Shown: piece by piece, positions 19,631 to 31,238 of the stretch
How positions within the stretch are numbered: position 1 is the first letter of the stretch
How the letters are laid out: the number at the start of each line of letters is the position of its first letter
Assembly: GCA_036320915.1 (NCBI GenBank)
Contig: JAXBDG010000001.1
Coordinates: 2,542,001 to 2,606,000, forward strand
DNA length: 64,000 nucleotides
Reading direction: 5' to 3'
DNA from: Linnemannia elongata
Lineage: Eukaryota > Mortierellomycota > Mortierellomycetes > Mortierellales > Mortierellaceae
The notes under the pieces: generated by a model
What the model saw: only the letters and a program-made list of their open reading frames with translations
What the model was told of the DNA's origin: nothing
The model's database searches: none
Translations under genes and position numbers: made by a program

Positions 19631-22600
19631 TCATCGACAATGAGGTAAAACAGAAGCAAAATAATCCGGTTGCTGGGTAGTAAAGTCAACGACACGAATG
19701 CGATTGCGAGGCAGCTTCTTCAGGGTTCCTTGTGTTTTCCGTGGATTCAAAGTCTCTGCCTCGCCTGTTTTCAACTTGTTTTCATGCGCCAGCTGAAGCA
19801 CAAACTCATCCGTAAACTCTGTGCTTCTCGAAGCAAGAACAGCCTCCATTTCTGGACTGAATTTGTGGTAGTCGACAATGAGAACTTGGAGTTGAGAAAG
19901 ATTCAACCGAGGCAGAACCATCTCGAGCACGTTTTCGCCCTTCGAATCGCTAAGATGCACTCTTCTCAAAGGCAATTCACTAAGAATGTTGGCCAGTCCT
20001 TGTGATGTCGCAACCTTATGGAACCGTAGCTTTTGTATCTGACAAGACGTCGACGACGAGAGGACACGATGATAAAAGGGCTCAAGAAAGGTATTCTCGA
20101 CATTTCGCACACAAAGGGACCTCAAAGAGGCCAGGCTGACTTTAGAGAGGAGGCTGCAGGTGTCCTCGTCAACACCAAGGTGGATCAGAGAAAGGCTGGG
20201 GAGTAGGAGGGCCATCAGGTCGAGGGAATCAGCTGTCATATCGACAAACAGTTCGAGGTGTGTCAGCCTCAGGAATGGGAGACCACTGATGTGTGTTGTG
20301 GACAAGGGCATGTCGCAATTCTGAGCCAGGTCCAGAAATCGCCTATAGGTCTCGGAAAGGAGTATAAGTACTTCCAATGTCGCGGCCGATCGCTGGATTG
20401 CAGCCTCCAGTAGACCAGTGGGCCCGCCAGTGGGGTATGGCATGCCGAGATCCATGAGCTCCCGCAAAGCGACGGTGCCATATGGAGCTGTGCTATCCTT
20501 GATTTCTACATTGCGATCGTCATAGAGGTAGTAACGGTGCAGGATCTTCAAGTTAGAAAGCGATGCCAGCGCTCGGTCAACCTTGGGAATATTATGACTG
20601 CCATACGGGATCGCGCCCAGCTTCACATCGACAAGACCGGGGCAAAGGGATATGATTTCGGCTAAGCGAGTGTCATCGAAGCCATTGATCATTCCATATT
20701 GGAAGCTCTGGATGAGAGAGAGTCTGTGACTTTTCGGCAGACTGGATGTCCGTGGGCCGATGAAACAAACACCGACGAAGGCGAGATGTTTGATCTTGGT
20801 GTTGGATAGGAGACCCAGGAGCGAGTGGTATCTTCCCTTGCCAGGACGCATCAGAGATGGAATTGGGGTCTGTTCGGGAGTTTCTTGCAAATCCAGTTCA
20901 AAGTCGCAAATATTTGACTGAGAAATCTTGTCCACCAGCATGGTCAGATCCGCTGACCCAAACGACCAATCGAGAGTGACCCTAAGACCAGTAACCGCCG
21001 GCGCTTGCGTGGAGAGTCGAGAGAAAAAGTCCTTGGCGGCGATGCTGGATTTAAGGGTGATGGTGACCTTGCCGATCTGAGCAATGTACTTGCCGCCGTT
21101 GGTCTCGACACACTGTAGGAATGATGCCATCGCGGTCTCGCGGTAGACTTGGCGATAGTGGTGAAGGCACACCCATTTGACATGGCCCGCCTCGGTAGTA
21201 ATCCTGTACAAATTGCCTAGAATTTTGTCCGCATCCTTCTTCCGCAAAAATGTGTCGAGTCGTCGCAGATCCGCCCCCTCTAGTGCAGCAAGTCCACTAA
21301 ACATATCTTCCTCCGGCGATGCCGCCTTTGTTTCTGAAATTCCCTCGCCTGCCGCGTTCTTGTCCAGTTTCTGCTCTAGAAAGTCGATGGACATATCCAC
21401 CGCCAAGATCGTCCTCTCTGAGATCGACTTAACTCCGTCCATGGCATCCTTAACGCCACTCTCCGCCAGCGCAACAGCAGGTGCAGCCACCGCTGCAACA
21501 GCCAGACAGTGCTTGAGGATCCGGAGCATGCCTAGGACGTAAGGACCGTAGTGATCGAAAAACTCAGTCGGTCGAGAGAGCTCGTAGCCCTCATGATTGG
21601 CCAGGTGGATACTGCTCCTGACAGAGACGCAGGTGGACGAGTCAACAGCGGCAATGGCGAGCTGGCCAGAGGGGGTTCTTGATCGTGTGCTTGGGTTGCA
21701 ATGGTCGCCGCACTCACACAAGAAAAACAGCCGAAATCTCTCCGCCATAAAGTTCCGAGGGTCCCAGCGTTCATACGCGTCCGGAAGAATGACGAACAGC
21801 CTGGGGATTGGGTACTCGTGCAGTTCGTAGTTCTGGACTAGGATAGCTTCGATATGTTGTTGGGCCACAGTAAGTCGGTCAACCGTCTCCTGCTGCTTTG
21901 CCAGTATCTGCTCCTCCCTCAGTTTGGACTCGGACTGTTCCCTCAACAACTGCTCATCTCTCCTTTTTGACGCAGCCTGTTCTTTAAGAAGCTGGACTAG
22001 CTGCTCCAGAAGTTGCTGGTGGTGCGCTGACTGTTGGTCGGTCGACTGGGTGATTTGTTGTTGGATATGAGTTATATCTGTGGCGATTGCTGAAAGTGCG
22101 GCCATAGGACGAATAGTGGAGACAATCTGGCGTGCAAGAGCGGTGGATGATGAGGGCAAGGATGGTGTAGAACGTTCAAGGGAGTAAGTGGCGGACCGAG
22201 CGAGGGTGCTTGGGTGGACGGGATAGGGTCGCAGAGAGAGATTCGACATCAAAAATTCCACGCCCTCCGTCGAGAGCACTATCGGAGTTGGGGGGCCAAA
22301 ATTTCTCCTTCCAGTCTGGGCCATGATCCTTCCAGAGAGGTCGGCTGGGGGAGTTGTAGGGGTGTTGGCCAAAACGGGGATGACCACCTCGATAACATCG
22401 TCTGGGTAGTAGCCGATCCTTTTTGGTTCATACCTATACCACAAGAGAGCAAAGTTATTTGGCCAAGAAAAGCAAAGAGTTAGCATCAAGAATAAGAAGG
22501 TTGCAAGGTGAATGGTTTTCTAGCGAAGGTTGTATTCTGCGTTTGTTTTTTTTCTGCTTACTCTTCCTCATTCTCGTCTTCAAGGTAGTAAAGAACTACG

Positions 22601-22743
22601 CCGTTGACCTTGAATAGAGTGGCACCAGGGAAGACCCTCTGGACATCTTTTTCTCGAATATAAAGCTCGGCTGTGGTCTTATCTTTCCGCGGAGGGAGCA
22701 ATTCGACCCTCTCGTCGTGTTGAAAGCGTTGGTGAGGTGTCAT
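19631..22743 (-). CDS. ELHEYP-family coiled-coil/LRR protein, member 2
   Basis: Two exons: 22562-22743 (182 nt) and 19631-22433, with a 128-nt intron (GTAAGC...TATAG) in phase 2; 994 residues. Residues 1-61 form the exon-1 module (VQRVFPGATLFKVNGVVLYY), continuing as YEPKRIGYYPDDVIEVV. A Ser/Thr-rich linker and a Gln/Glu/Lys-rich coiled coil follow at about 180-262, with repeats like LREQSESKLREEQ. The central block opens at about 264 with ELHEYPIPRLFVILPD, then FRLFFLCECGDHC, HLANHEGYELSRPTEFFDHY, YVLGMLRILKHCLAV. The last ~500 residues are leucine-rich and RNI-like. The promoter-proximal sequence, first exon and intron are nearly the same as in member 3, so the two duplicated recently. No catalytic motif is seen; function unknown. 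Confidence 0.78.
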
Positions 22744-23845
22744 GGGTTGACAGGGCGCGTTAGTAACAAGTGTTAAGCCTTGAGTGTGAGTTGTGAGTGT
22801 GAGTATGAATGTGATCCTGAGGGTGCAGGTGATGTGTTTTGGTGTGCTGATGAACACGAATGAGTTGTGAAGAGTTGTTGGATGATGGAATGACCGATTA
22901 AAGAGCAAGGAGAAAAGGGAGTGAGCGAAGAGGTGTGTGTGTGAATGTGTGAAGACAGGGGTATGTGAATGAGTGAGCGACGGGAAGTTTTAAGAAAAAG
23001 AAGAAAAGACAAATAAAAGGTGAGCACAGGTTGGGTGAGGAAAGGTGGGCGTGTCTCTGTACAAGAAAAAAAAATCATACTATTGTCCATGAGTGGGCTC
23101 ATATGTTAGACATGCAGAAAAAAAAGAACAGAAAAGATACCCTTACAGAAGCATATCCACGGTGCGCATTTTGACATGCAGCGATGGGTATGTTACCTAA
23201 TCCCAAGCACATTCATTCATTGCCAGGGAAAATGATAGTTGGTCACCTGGAGATGGCCCTGAAAGCAGTCAGGTACGAATATCAAATGCCTACGACATGA
23301 CTACCATGAACCAGTTTGTTTCTGACAAAACAGACGCGTCCTTGAGGTGAAGATTTTCGATCGTGGAAAGGAATGATTCAGCCTAATGAGAACTAGCAAG
23401 CAATTCATCAATCCTCAGCTCTCTTCCTTCACATCAGCTCACTCACACCAATCTTTCCATGCATACACCCTATACACGCACATTCATCGGCTATATCCCG
23501 TTTCTTTGGCAGTGATATTCTATTTCCTATACTTTGTTCTCTTGTCCTCTTCATTTTATCCTCTTTTCTTGCTCTCTTTTTTCTCGTTTTCTTCTATTCA
23601 TCCTCTCTCAGGCTTTTGTTCTCATTTCTCTCTTTTCTCCTCCATTTCTTGCTCCCGCTTCTCAATATTTACTTCAAGCGACGCTAAAATAAGTTATCGT
23701 AACGAATAAACCATTTTTCTCAACGATGAATAGCCGCCATAATCAAGAACTTACAGTCCAGGGCACACCGCGAGGAGGTCGCGAGCCGGGTGCCCCGAAG
23801 GTTGGTAGTTTGATAGTTTTAAAAAGAAGAAATCAAAAAGCAACC
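22744..23845. other. Upstream region of ELHEYP member 2; possible gene fragment at 23726
   Basis: 5' region of the ELHEYP gene (minus), with TG-rich simple sequence at 22770-22960. On the plus strand a CT-rich leader (23440-23690) precedes an ATG at 23726 whose first 25 codons (MNSRHNQELTVQGTPRGGRE...) look exon-like before running into the minisatellite. This may be the 5' stump of a lost gene; support is weak. Confidence 0.3.
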
Positions 23846-24480
23846 CCTCAATTGTCCCAGTACCACTATAATAAAGAAACCGATAGTGAACACTTGCAGC
23901 AAATGTCATCAGACTTGGAGCAAGTGTCATTAGACTTGGGAGCATGTTTCCTCATCTGCAACGTTTTGTGCCCTCAGTTGCCTCAATACCGCTCCAACAT
24001 AAGAAAAGCCGATTGGAAAGTGCGTCAGACTTTAAGTGTCATCATCCGCAAGATTGTGCCCTCAGATGCCTCAATGCTAACAAAGAAAAGCCGATGGTGG
24101 AAGGTGCGTCAGACTTGAAGTAGACTTGGAGTAAGTTTCATCATCCGCAAAGTTTTGTGCCTTCAGTTGCCTCAATGCCACACCAACAAAGAAAAGCCGA
24201 TGGTGGAAGAAGGTGCGTCAGACTTGAAGCAAGTATCAATAGACTTGGAGCAAGTTTCATCATCCGCAACGTTTTGTGCCCTCAATTGCCCCAATGCCAC
24301 ACTAACAAAGAAAAAGCCGATAGTGGAGACAGCGTCAGACTTGGTCCGAGTGTCATCAGACTTTGAACCAAATTTCATCATCCGCAACGTTCTGTGCCCT
24401 CTGTTGCATCGGTACCACTCCAACAAAGAAAGGCCGATCATGGAGACTGTCTCAAACCTCAGTTTGAGTGTTATGATAGG
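23846..24480 (+). repeat. Minisatellite, about six degenerate ~90-122-bp units
   Basis: A unit beginning TGCCCTCAGTTGCCTCAATG and continuing AACAAAGAAAAGCCGATGGT recurs near 23846, 23968, 24057, 24159, 24276 and 24390. Units also share GACTTGGAGCAAGTnTCATC and CATCCGCAACGTTTT. Divergence and indels increase toward the ends. The open frames across it come from the repeat. Confidence 0.8.
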
Positions 24481-24534
24481 TCAATTGAGTCCGCGTCCCC
24501 ACACAACACAAATCTATCCCTCGACCCAACAGTA

Positions 24535-24640
24535 GCCCGCGATGCCATAGTGAGCCCTCAGATTGCCATATTAGCCCTCAGAGTCCAATATTTGTCCTCA
24601 GAATCCCATATTAACCTCAAAAGCCCATATTAGCCCACGA
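24535..24640 (+). repeat. ~20-bp tandem repeat (AGCCCTCAGAnTnCCATATT)
   Basis: Four to five imperfect copies of a ~20-bp unit (CCATATTAGCCCTCAGAG and variants) directly follow the larger minisatellite. Confidence 0.7.
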
Positions 24641-24761
24641 CCCCATCCTAAAAAAATAAATAAGATTAGCACCCCCATAACGTCTTCCTCCAACAGCGTA
24701 TGCCAGAGCTGGGAGGGCCAGACGCCCCCCAAGGCCACCATCATGCCGGCGCACCCACTCC

Positions 24762-24795
24762 CTTGACATGGTCACCAGCCTGTGACCATGTCAAG
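24762..24795. repeat. Perfect inverted repeat, 14-bp arms, 6-nt loop
   Basis: CTTGACATGGTCAC at 24762-24775 and its exact reverse complement GTGACCATGTCAAG at 24782-24795 can form a strong hairpin. It sits in an unusually GC-rich patch (24690-24870) and is not linked to a recognised gene. Confidence 0.8.
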
Positions 24796-25268
24796 CCGGG
24801 CTTGCGGACACTTAGGTATGAGGGGGAGGGGGGTCGTGACTCCTCTTGACCCCGCCTTGGCACCTCCTTGTCGCTAAAGTGATATGAAGACAAGGAAATT
24901 TTGTGATTAGCTAAAACGAATGCGCCACCAAAATTGCGTGCAGATGTTCCTGAATATTAATGGCTGATCACTGATCAGCTTGAAATGATGAAATCAATGA
25001 CGATCAATTCAACGTGAAGGAGGCGGGAGAGTATGGGAAAGCAGTGTGGGAGAAGCAATAGAGAAGGAAATGAAAGGGAACGAAGCAACAACAACGCGGA
25101 CACTCACTCAACAGGAAAAAACAAAGAAAGGAGACCAAGTCAGAAAAAAATGAGAGGGGAAGAGTGGAACATGGACACGCACGTGCACCCTTTTTTCTTT
25201 TCGTGTTGCTTGAAGGGGAAGAGAGAGCAGGGGAAGGGAGAGGGAAAGGAAGGGGATGGAAGGGAGGT

Positions 25269-25322
25269 GGTTATCTTACCAGGTGTCCCATAGCCAGGGA
25301 ACAGGGTCCAAAAGCGGTAGAG
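25269..25322 (-). repeat. 50-bp motif, copy 1 (ends in splice-donor-like sequence)
   Basis: Near-identical to 26011-26062. On the minus strand it reads ...CTGGCTATGGGACACCTG then GTAAGATAACC, i.e. a good 5' splice site consensus at the boundary. May be a duplicated exon end. Confidence 0.6.
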
Positions 25323-26010
25323 TCGGGTGTGAGGAGGAGGATCTCGACTCGACTCACACCCTCATCTCGGTAGATCCAAGTCTCAGGGTGAGAAGGGGAT
25401 CAGTCCCTCGCAGCACCCTCACACATCACATCACTATAATAATACGAATGACAATAATTGATAACCACTGATGATCAGCACAAAGTACACGCGACCCAAT
25501 TTGTCTGTATGTGGTTCTGATCAATTTTGATCAGTGTGAGAATAACGTAACAATGATGGGGACATCACTCAAAAAGAAGGCGACGGGTGAGCGTGGGAAC
25601 CGTATACTTGTGTAAAGGAACGAAAAAAGCAACGCGGACTCAAGACACACACCCAGAGAAACGCGAGGAAGGAATAAACAAAGCAAAAAACAAAAACAAA
25701 AGCAAACACACTCTCGCAACCAAGAGAAAGGATCCAAGGATAGGTGAAGGAGGAGCGAAGCAGTGACCCCTAAAAAAACGCAACAGCAAACGCACACTCC
25801 GGCAGCAAGCAGGAGGAAGGTACAAAGACAAATAACGCAAGCGCAAACGCAAACGCAAACGCGCACTCCAACACGAACCTCTAGGCAAGAAAAGATGGGC
25901 GGGAAAGACAAGGTGGCAAAGGAGATACAAAGACAAGCGTACGCACACACGCACACCTTCAGTCGTTTCTCTGCTTACTTGGGCAGGAAGGGGAGGAAGA
26001 TGAGTGAGTT

Positions 26011-26062
26011 GGTTATCTTACCAGGTGTCCCATAGCCAGGGAGCGGGGTCCAAACGGTAGAG
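26011..26062 (-). repeat. 50-bp motif, copy 2
   Basis: Second copy of the motif at 25269-25322, differing at only a few positions; about 740 bp away in the same orientation. Confidence 0.6.
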
Positions 26063-26171
26063 CTGGTGCCAAGAAGAGGGGCCAAAGAGGAGTGAAGAAG
26101 AAAAAGAAAACAGATGTTTTTGGAAAAAAGCGACTTTATACCCCTGGCTCGTGCACGCCACTGAAGACGAT

Positions 26172-26208
<37 letters not shown>

Positions 26209-26950
26209 CATCTTTTAACCCACAACTTCAGCATCCATGAATCGGTACGGACAAACTAAGGCGGTTGATACGCGCTTTAGTGGTGGTGGAGACAAGGAAA
26301 AGTGTGGAGATGCCATTGTCATCAAATTATGTATGCCCGCAGCAATATATATTTGATCAGTGACGAATGCTTTTTCGTGTGGTCATTTTCCCGCTTCTTC
26401 GCGTACTGGATAAAGGAAAAAAAAAAAAAAAAAACAAAAAAAAAACGAGGAGTTGGCTCAAGTGCCCTCCCTTTTCGTTTTCTTTCTTCCCTTCTCCTCT
26501 CACCCTCCTTTCGCACTTTCAGGAGACATTACAACATTATTCACCGCCACTGCCACTGCCACAAGATACTCAAACAGCAACAAACAGCTCTCAGTCTCAC
26601 ATTCACCACGCGCTTCCGCGACAAGGACATATTTTGGATCATGATGCTTGAACCCCCGAAATTGAAATGTCCGATTTGGTGGCGTCAACTTGAAGTATCA
26701 TAAAGAGTGTGGTGACAATTGATTATTTAGACGACATAACTTGGCTAAGAGAAAAGGAAATCAAAGGGGCTTTCAAGTTTTGTTATGGAAAAAGTGGAGT
26801 AAATGGCAAGGTAGCACTCCTCTGCAAGAAAATGGTTATAGTTTATGCGCACACGCCGACTACACTTTCGTATCCTTGATCGTCTCACATCCACCAGCCG
26901 TCTTTTATAACATCCCGCTTGCAATCAGCCAAGGTATATTCCAGGTGAAG

Positions 26951-27060
26951 GAGGGACCCCGTCCGCAAACTCGGCGCCTTTGCAGCGAGGACCGCCTCGC
27001 ATTCCCAACGGTAGTCATCAGCTAGACTGATAGTATGACCCTGTAGACTAGAAAGGTTAT
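26951..27060 (-). pseudogene. Relic of an ELHEYP-family 3' coding end
   Basis: The plus-strand text CGTCCGCAAACTCGGCGCC... to AACGGTAGTCATCAGC closely follows 4283-4345 of ELHEYP member 1 (the region encoding VLAGRSAEFADEF), then fades out. Only ~110 bp survive. It shows that another member 1-like copy once stood here, just upstream of member 3's 3' end. Confidence 0.6.
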
Positions 27061-27838
27061 CTGGACCAGGATGTCATTCAATAGAAAGTCTAGCATGAAG
27101 ATAAGAACGATTCGCTTGATCGGCATGGAAGCAGCCCGGCTAGCCCTCGCGTCCACATGACTACGGCAAGCATTAGCTACTCGGACTGGCATTTTGTCGA
27201 TTTGAGTACGACAGAGCCAAATGGCTCGAGTTAGTCTAGGACATCAACCTTAGGAAGGCAAAGTTAGGACACCGGTGTAGCGACAGATACAGAAATGTTC
27301 TAGAGCAAGGCACACAGGTATTAGCACCGAGAGTGCCTCAGTCGATAGTATTATCATATTTTAAAAAGAGTTCTCAAATTTACCAGGTACGATCAGCAAG
27401 TGAAACCGATATACACTTACCAATAACAAACATGCGTTTTGTTTCTCTTGGAACGATCTATTCAATATGAACAAACATCGCGGTCTAACGACAAAGATCG
27501 CCAGGGTGACTACAGGCCTCCTTCGCACTATCTTCGCTGGGAAATTGAGCCTGTGAGGTGGGCATTTGCTTTGTGGAGTCAGGTTCAACGGACGTTATCA
27601 AGTTCCGTTTGCCTAATTCAACATAGTCAGCTTGTTGCATCTGGCAGAAGCGAACAAAATAACAAGGATGTATCGCTATCGATTTTCAAGCGTTAGAACA
27701 CGCCCCAAATATATGTTTCAGGAAAATTGCTCCTAGGCTGTTTGGAAAGGTCTTTTCTCGAACTTTCTAACGTAATTGTGGGAAATGGCGATCACAGTTG
27801 AAGAAGCAACCAGTACCAGGTGCCAACATAAACGATTT
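27061..27838. other. Intergenic
   Basis: No gene recognised. Open frames of 75-85 codons exist on both strands but lack motifs or paralogues. Confidence 0.4.
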
Positions 27839-30800
27839 TTATATTCGCAAAGATGTAATAGATTCATAGTACTCTGGTAGTGTGGTAAGAACGTCAACAA
27901 CACGAACACGGCGACGTGCGAGTTTCATCGGCGATCCTTGCGCTTCCCTTAGGTTCAACGTCACTGCCTCGCCTGTCTTCAACTCTATTTCATGCTCCAA
28001 GTAAAGCACAAACTCGTCCGTAAACTCTGTACTTCTTCCAGCAAGAACCGCCTCCATTTCTGGACTGAACTTGTGGTAGTCGATAATGAGAACTTGGAGA
28101 TGAGAAAGATTTATCCGAGGCAGAACCTTGTCGAGGGTGTTTTTGCCCTTCGGAACGCTAATATGCACTCGTCTCAAAGGCAAATATGCAAGAATGTTCA
28201 CCAGCCCTTGTGATATCACAACCTTGTTGAACCAAATTCTCTGGATCTGACAGGGCGTTGACGAAGAGAGAACGTGGTGATAAAAGGGGTAGAGGAAGGA
28301 GTCCTCAACGTTTTGCACTCGTAGAGACCGCAAAGAGATCAGACTGACTTCAGAGAGGAGACTGCAGGTGAACTGAGCAACGCCAAGGTGGACTAGAGAA
28401 AGTCCGGGTAGTAGAAGAGCCATTAGGTCGAGAGAATCAGCCGTCATATTGACAAACAGTTCGAGGTGAGTCAGTCTGGCGAACGGTAGGTGACTGATAT
28501 GTGTTATGGATGAGGGTATATCGCACGTCTGTGCTAGATCCAGACATCGCTTCTTGTTCTGGGCATGAAGTACGAGCACTTCCAGTGTCGCAGCTGATCG
28601 TAGAATTGCGGCCTCCAGCAGACCAGCAGGGCCAGTGGGGTAAGGTGCACCGTATTCCATGAGCTCCCTCAAAGCGACGGTGCCATACGGAGCTGTGGTA
28701 TCCTTGATTTCTACATTGCGATCGTCATATAGGCGACATCGATGCAGGATTTTCAACTTTGAGAGCGAACCCAGAGCTCGGTCGACTTTGGGAATGTCGT
28801 GACTGTCATACGCGATCACGCCTAGCCTCACATCGACAAGACCGGGGCAAAGAGAAATGATCTCAGCCAGGCGAGTGTCATCAAAACCACTGATCCATCC
28901 CGGATAATGGAAGCTTTGGAGGAGTGTGGGGCGGTGAGTCTTGGGCAAGCTCGATGTCCGAGGTCCAATGAGGTCAACGGCGATAAAAGCCAAGCGCTTG
29001 ATCTTGTCGCTGGACAATAGCCTTAGGAGCGAGTGGTATTTTCCCTTCCCAGGTCGAATAAAAGAACTCAACGAAGGGACAACAGTCAATTCCATAAGGT
29101 CCACCTCCAACTCCTGAATATTCGACTGAGCAATCTTGTCCACCAGCATGACCAGATCCGCCGACCCAAACGACCAGTCCAACATCACCTTGAGACCAAC
29201 AACTGCCGGCGCCTGTGTGGAGAGTCGAGAGAAAAAGTCCTTGGCGGCGATGCTGGATTTGAGGGTGATGGTGACCTTGCCGATCTGGGGATCGTACGTA
29301 CCACCGTTGGCCTCGACACACTGCAGGAATGATGCCATAACGGTCTCGCTGTAGACTAGGCGGTAGTGGTGAAGGCACACCCATTTGACATGACCGGTCT
29401 CGAGAGTGACCCTGTACAGGTTGCCCAGGATTTTTTCCGTATCCTTCTTCCTCAGGAAAGAGTCAAGTCTTCGCAGATCGGCTCCCTCCAGTGCAGCGAG
29501 TCCGCTGAATATATCCTCCTGCGCCATAGTGTTCGTCGCCGCTACCCCATCCACTGCCGTGTACTCGTCTAGCTTGTGCTCCAGAAAGTCGATAGACATA
29601 TCCACCGCCATAATCGTTCTCTCTGAGACCGCCTTGACTCCATCCATGATATCCTCGAGACCACTCTCCGCCAGCGCAACAGCAGGTGCAGCCACCGCTG
29701 TAACAGCCAGACAATGCTTGAGGATCCGGAGCATACCAAGAACATAGGCACCATAGCAATCAAAAAACTCAGTCGGTCGAGAAAATTCGTAGCCCTCATG
29801 ATTGGCCAGGTGGATACTGCTCCTGACAGGGATGGGGGTGGAGGAGTCAGCAGCGGCAATGGTGAGCTGGCCAGAGGGGGTTGTTGATCCTGTGCTTGGG
29901 TTGCAATGGTCACCGCACTCACATAAGAAGAACAGCCGAAATCTCTCCGCCATAAAGTTCCGGGGGTCCCATTTCTCGTACGAATCTGGAAGAATGACGA
30001 ACAGACGAGGGATCGGATACTCATGGAGCTCATAATTCTGGACCAAAATTGCCTCGATCCTCTGCTGGGCCACAACGAGCCGGTCAATTGTTTCCTGCTG
30101 CCTGGCCAGTATCTGTTCTTCCCTTAGTTTGGATTCGGCCTGCTCCCTCAACATCTGCTCCTCCCTCTCCTTCGATGCAGCCTGCTCCCTCAGCATTTTG
30201 TTCTGTTGCTGAACCATGTAAAAGAGCTGTTGCAATAGTTGCTGGTGGTGGCTTGACTGTTGGTCAGTCGACTGGGTGAGCTGTTGTTGGATGTGAGTGA
30301 TGTTTGAGGCGATCGCTGAGAGTGTTGCCATGGGATGGGTAGCGGAGACAGTCTGGCGTGCAACGGCGGTGGAAGATGAGGGTAGGAATGGTACAGAGCG
30401 CTCAAGGGATTGTTTGATGGACTGAGAGAGGGTGCTTGTGTGGACGGAATAGGGTCGCAGAGAGAGATTCGACATCGAAAATTCCACGCCGTCCGTCGAG
30501 AGCACTATCGGAGTTGGGGGGCCAAAATATCTCCTTCCAGTCTGGGCCATGGTCCTTCCAGAGAGGCCGGCTGGAGGAGTTGTAAGGGTGTTGGCCAAAA
30601 TGGGGATGACCACCTGGATAACATTGTCCGGGTAGTAGCCGATCCTTTTTGGTTCATACCTATACCACAATATAGCAAAGTTATTGATCCAAGAAGAAAA
30701 ATAATGAGTTATCATCAAGAATAAGAAGGTTGCAAGGGGGACGCTTTTTTAGCGCAGGTTGTATTCTGCGTTTGTTTTTTTTCTGCTTACTCTTCTTCAT

Positions 30801-30972
30801 TCTCGTCCTCGAGGTAGTAAAGAACAATGCCGTTGACCTTGAATAGAGTGGCACCAGGGAAGACCCTCTGGACATCTTTCTCCCGAACGTACAGTACGCC
30901 CGTGATCTTATCTTTCCGCGGAGTGAGAAATTCGATCCTCTCGCCGTGTTGAAAGCTTTGGTAGAGTACCAT
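27839..30972 (-). CDS. ELHEYP-family coiled-coil/LRR protein, member 3
   Basis: Two exons: 30791-30972 (182 nt) and 27839-30659, with a 131-nt phase-2 intron; 1,000 residues. The order is the same as in member 2: exon-1 module (VQRVFPGATLFKVNGIVLYY, then YEPKRIGYYPDNVIQVV), Ser/Thr linker, coiled coil at about 181-270 with repeats such as LREQAASKEREEQ and LREQAESKLREEQ, the block ELHEYPIPRLFVILPD from about 272, FRLFFLCECGDHC and HLANHEGYEFSRPTEFFD, then a long leucine-rich tail. The coiled coil is slightly longer than in member 2 because of an extra ~12-residue repeat. The ATG at 30972 is chosen by homology with members 2 and the pseudogene at 48857. Function unknown. Coiled coil plus LRR suggests a self-associating recognition protein; this is inference. 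Confidence 0.78.
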
Positions 30973-31238
30973 GGGTTGACAAAGCGCACGCGTTAATAGC
31001 AATTATTGAAGGTGTGTAGCAAGTGTTGAGGGTGAGAATGGGTGAGAAGGTGAAGGTGATTGCTGAAGATGATGTGTTATTTGGCGTGCTGATGAATGAG
31101 ATGAGCTGAGTTGTTGGAGGAGGAATGACTATAAGAGAGAGAGACAGGGTTGAAGATGAGGGGCACGGGAATGAGAAAGGCGGGGTGTGTTAGGAAAGAG
31201 AAAAGAGAAAAGCGAGAAAGGTTTGTAAGGGAGAAAAA

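Larger units (their letters stand above)
24796..26950. other. Gene-poor, repeat-rich stretch
   Basis: No gene supported. Contents: GATC-rich short palindromes near 24970-24985, 25470-25480 and 25520-25540; a 50-bp motif present twice (25269-25322 and 26011-26062); GCAAAC hexamer repeats near 25840-25862; T36 at 26173-26208; and A-rich runs near 26419-26445. Parts of 25060-25320 and 25610-26060 resemble each other, suggesting an old duplication. Confidence 0.45.

Noticed and set aside
4107..30972. Calling the ELHEYP proteins Crinkler (CRN) effectors
   Set aside because: A short N-terminal module followed by a variable body is reminiscent, but no LFLAK/LxLFLAK or HVLVxxP motif is visible.
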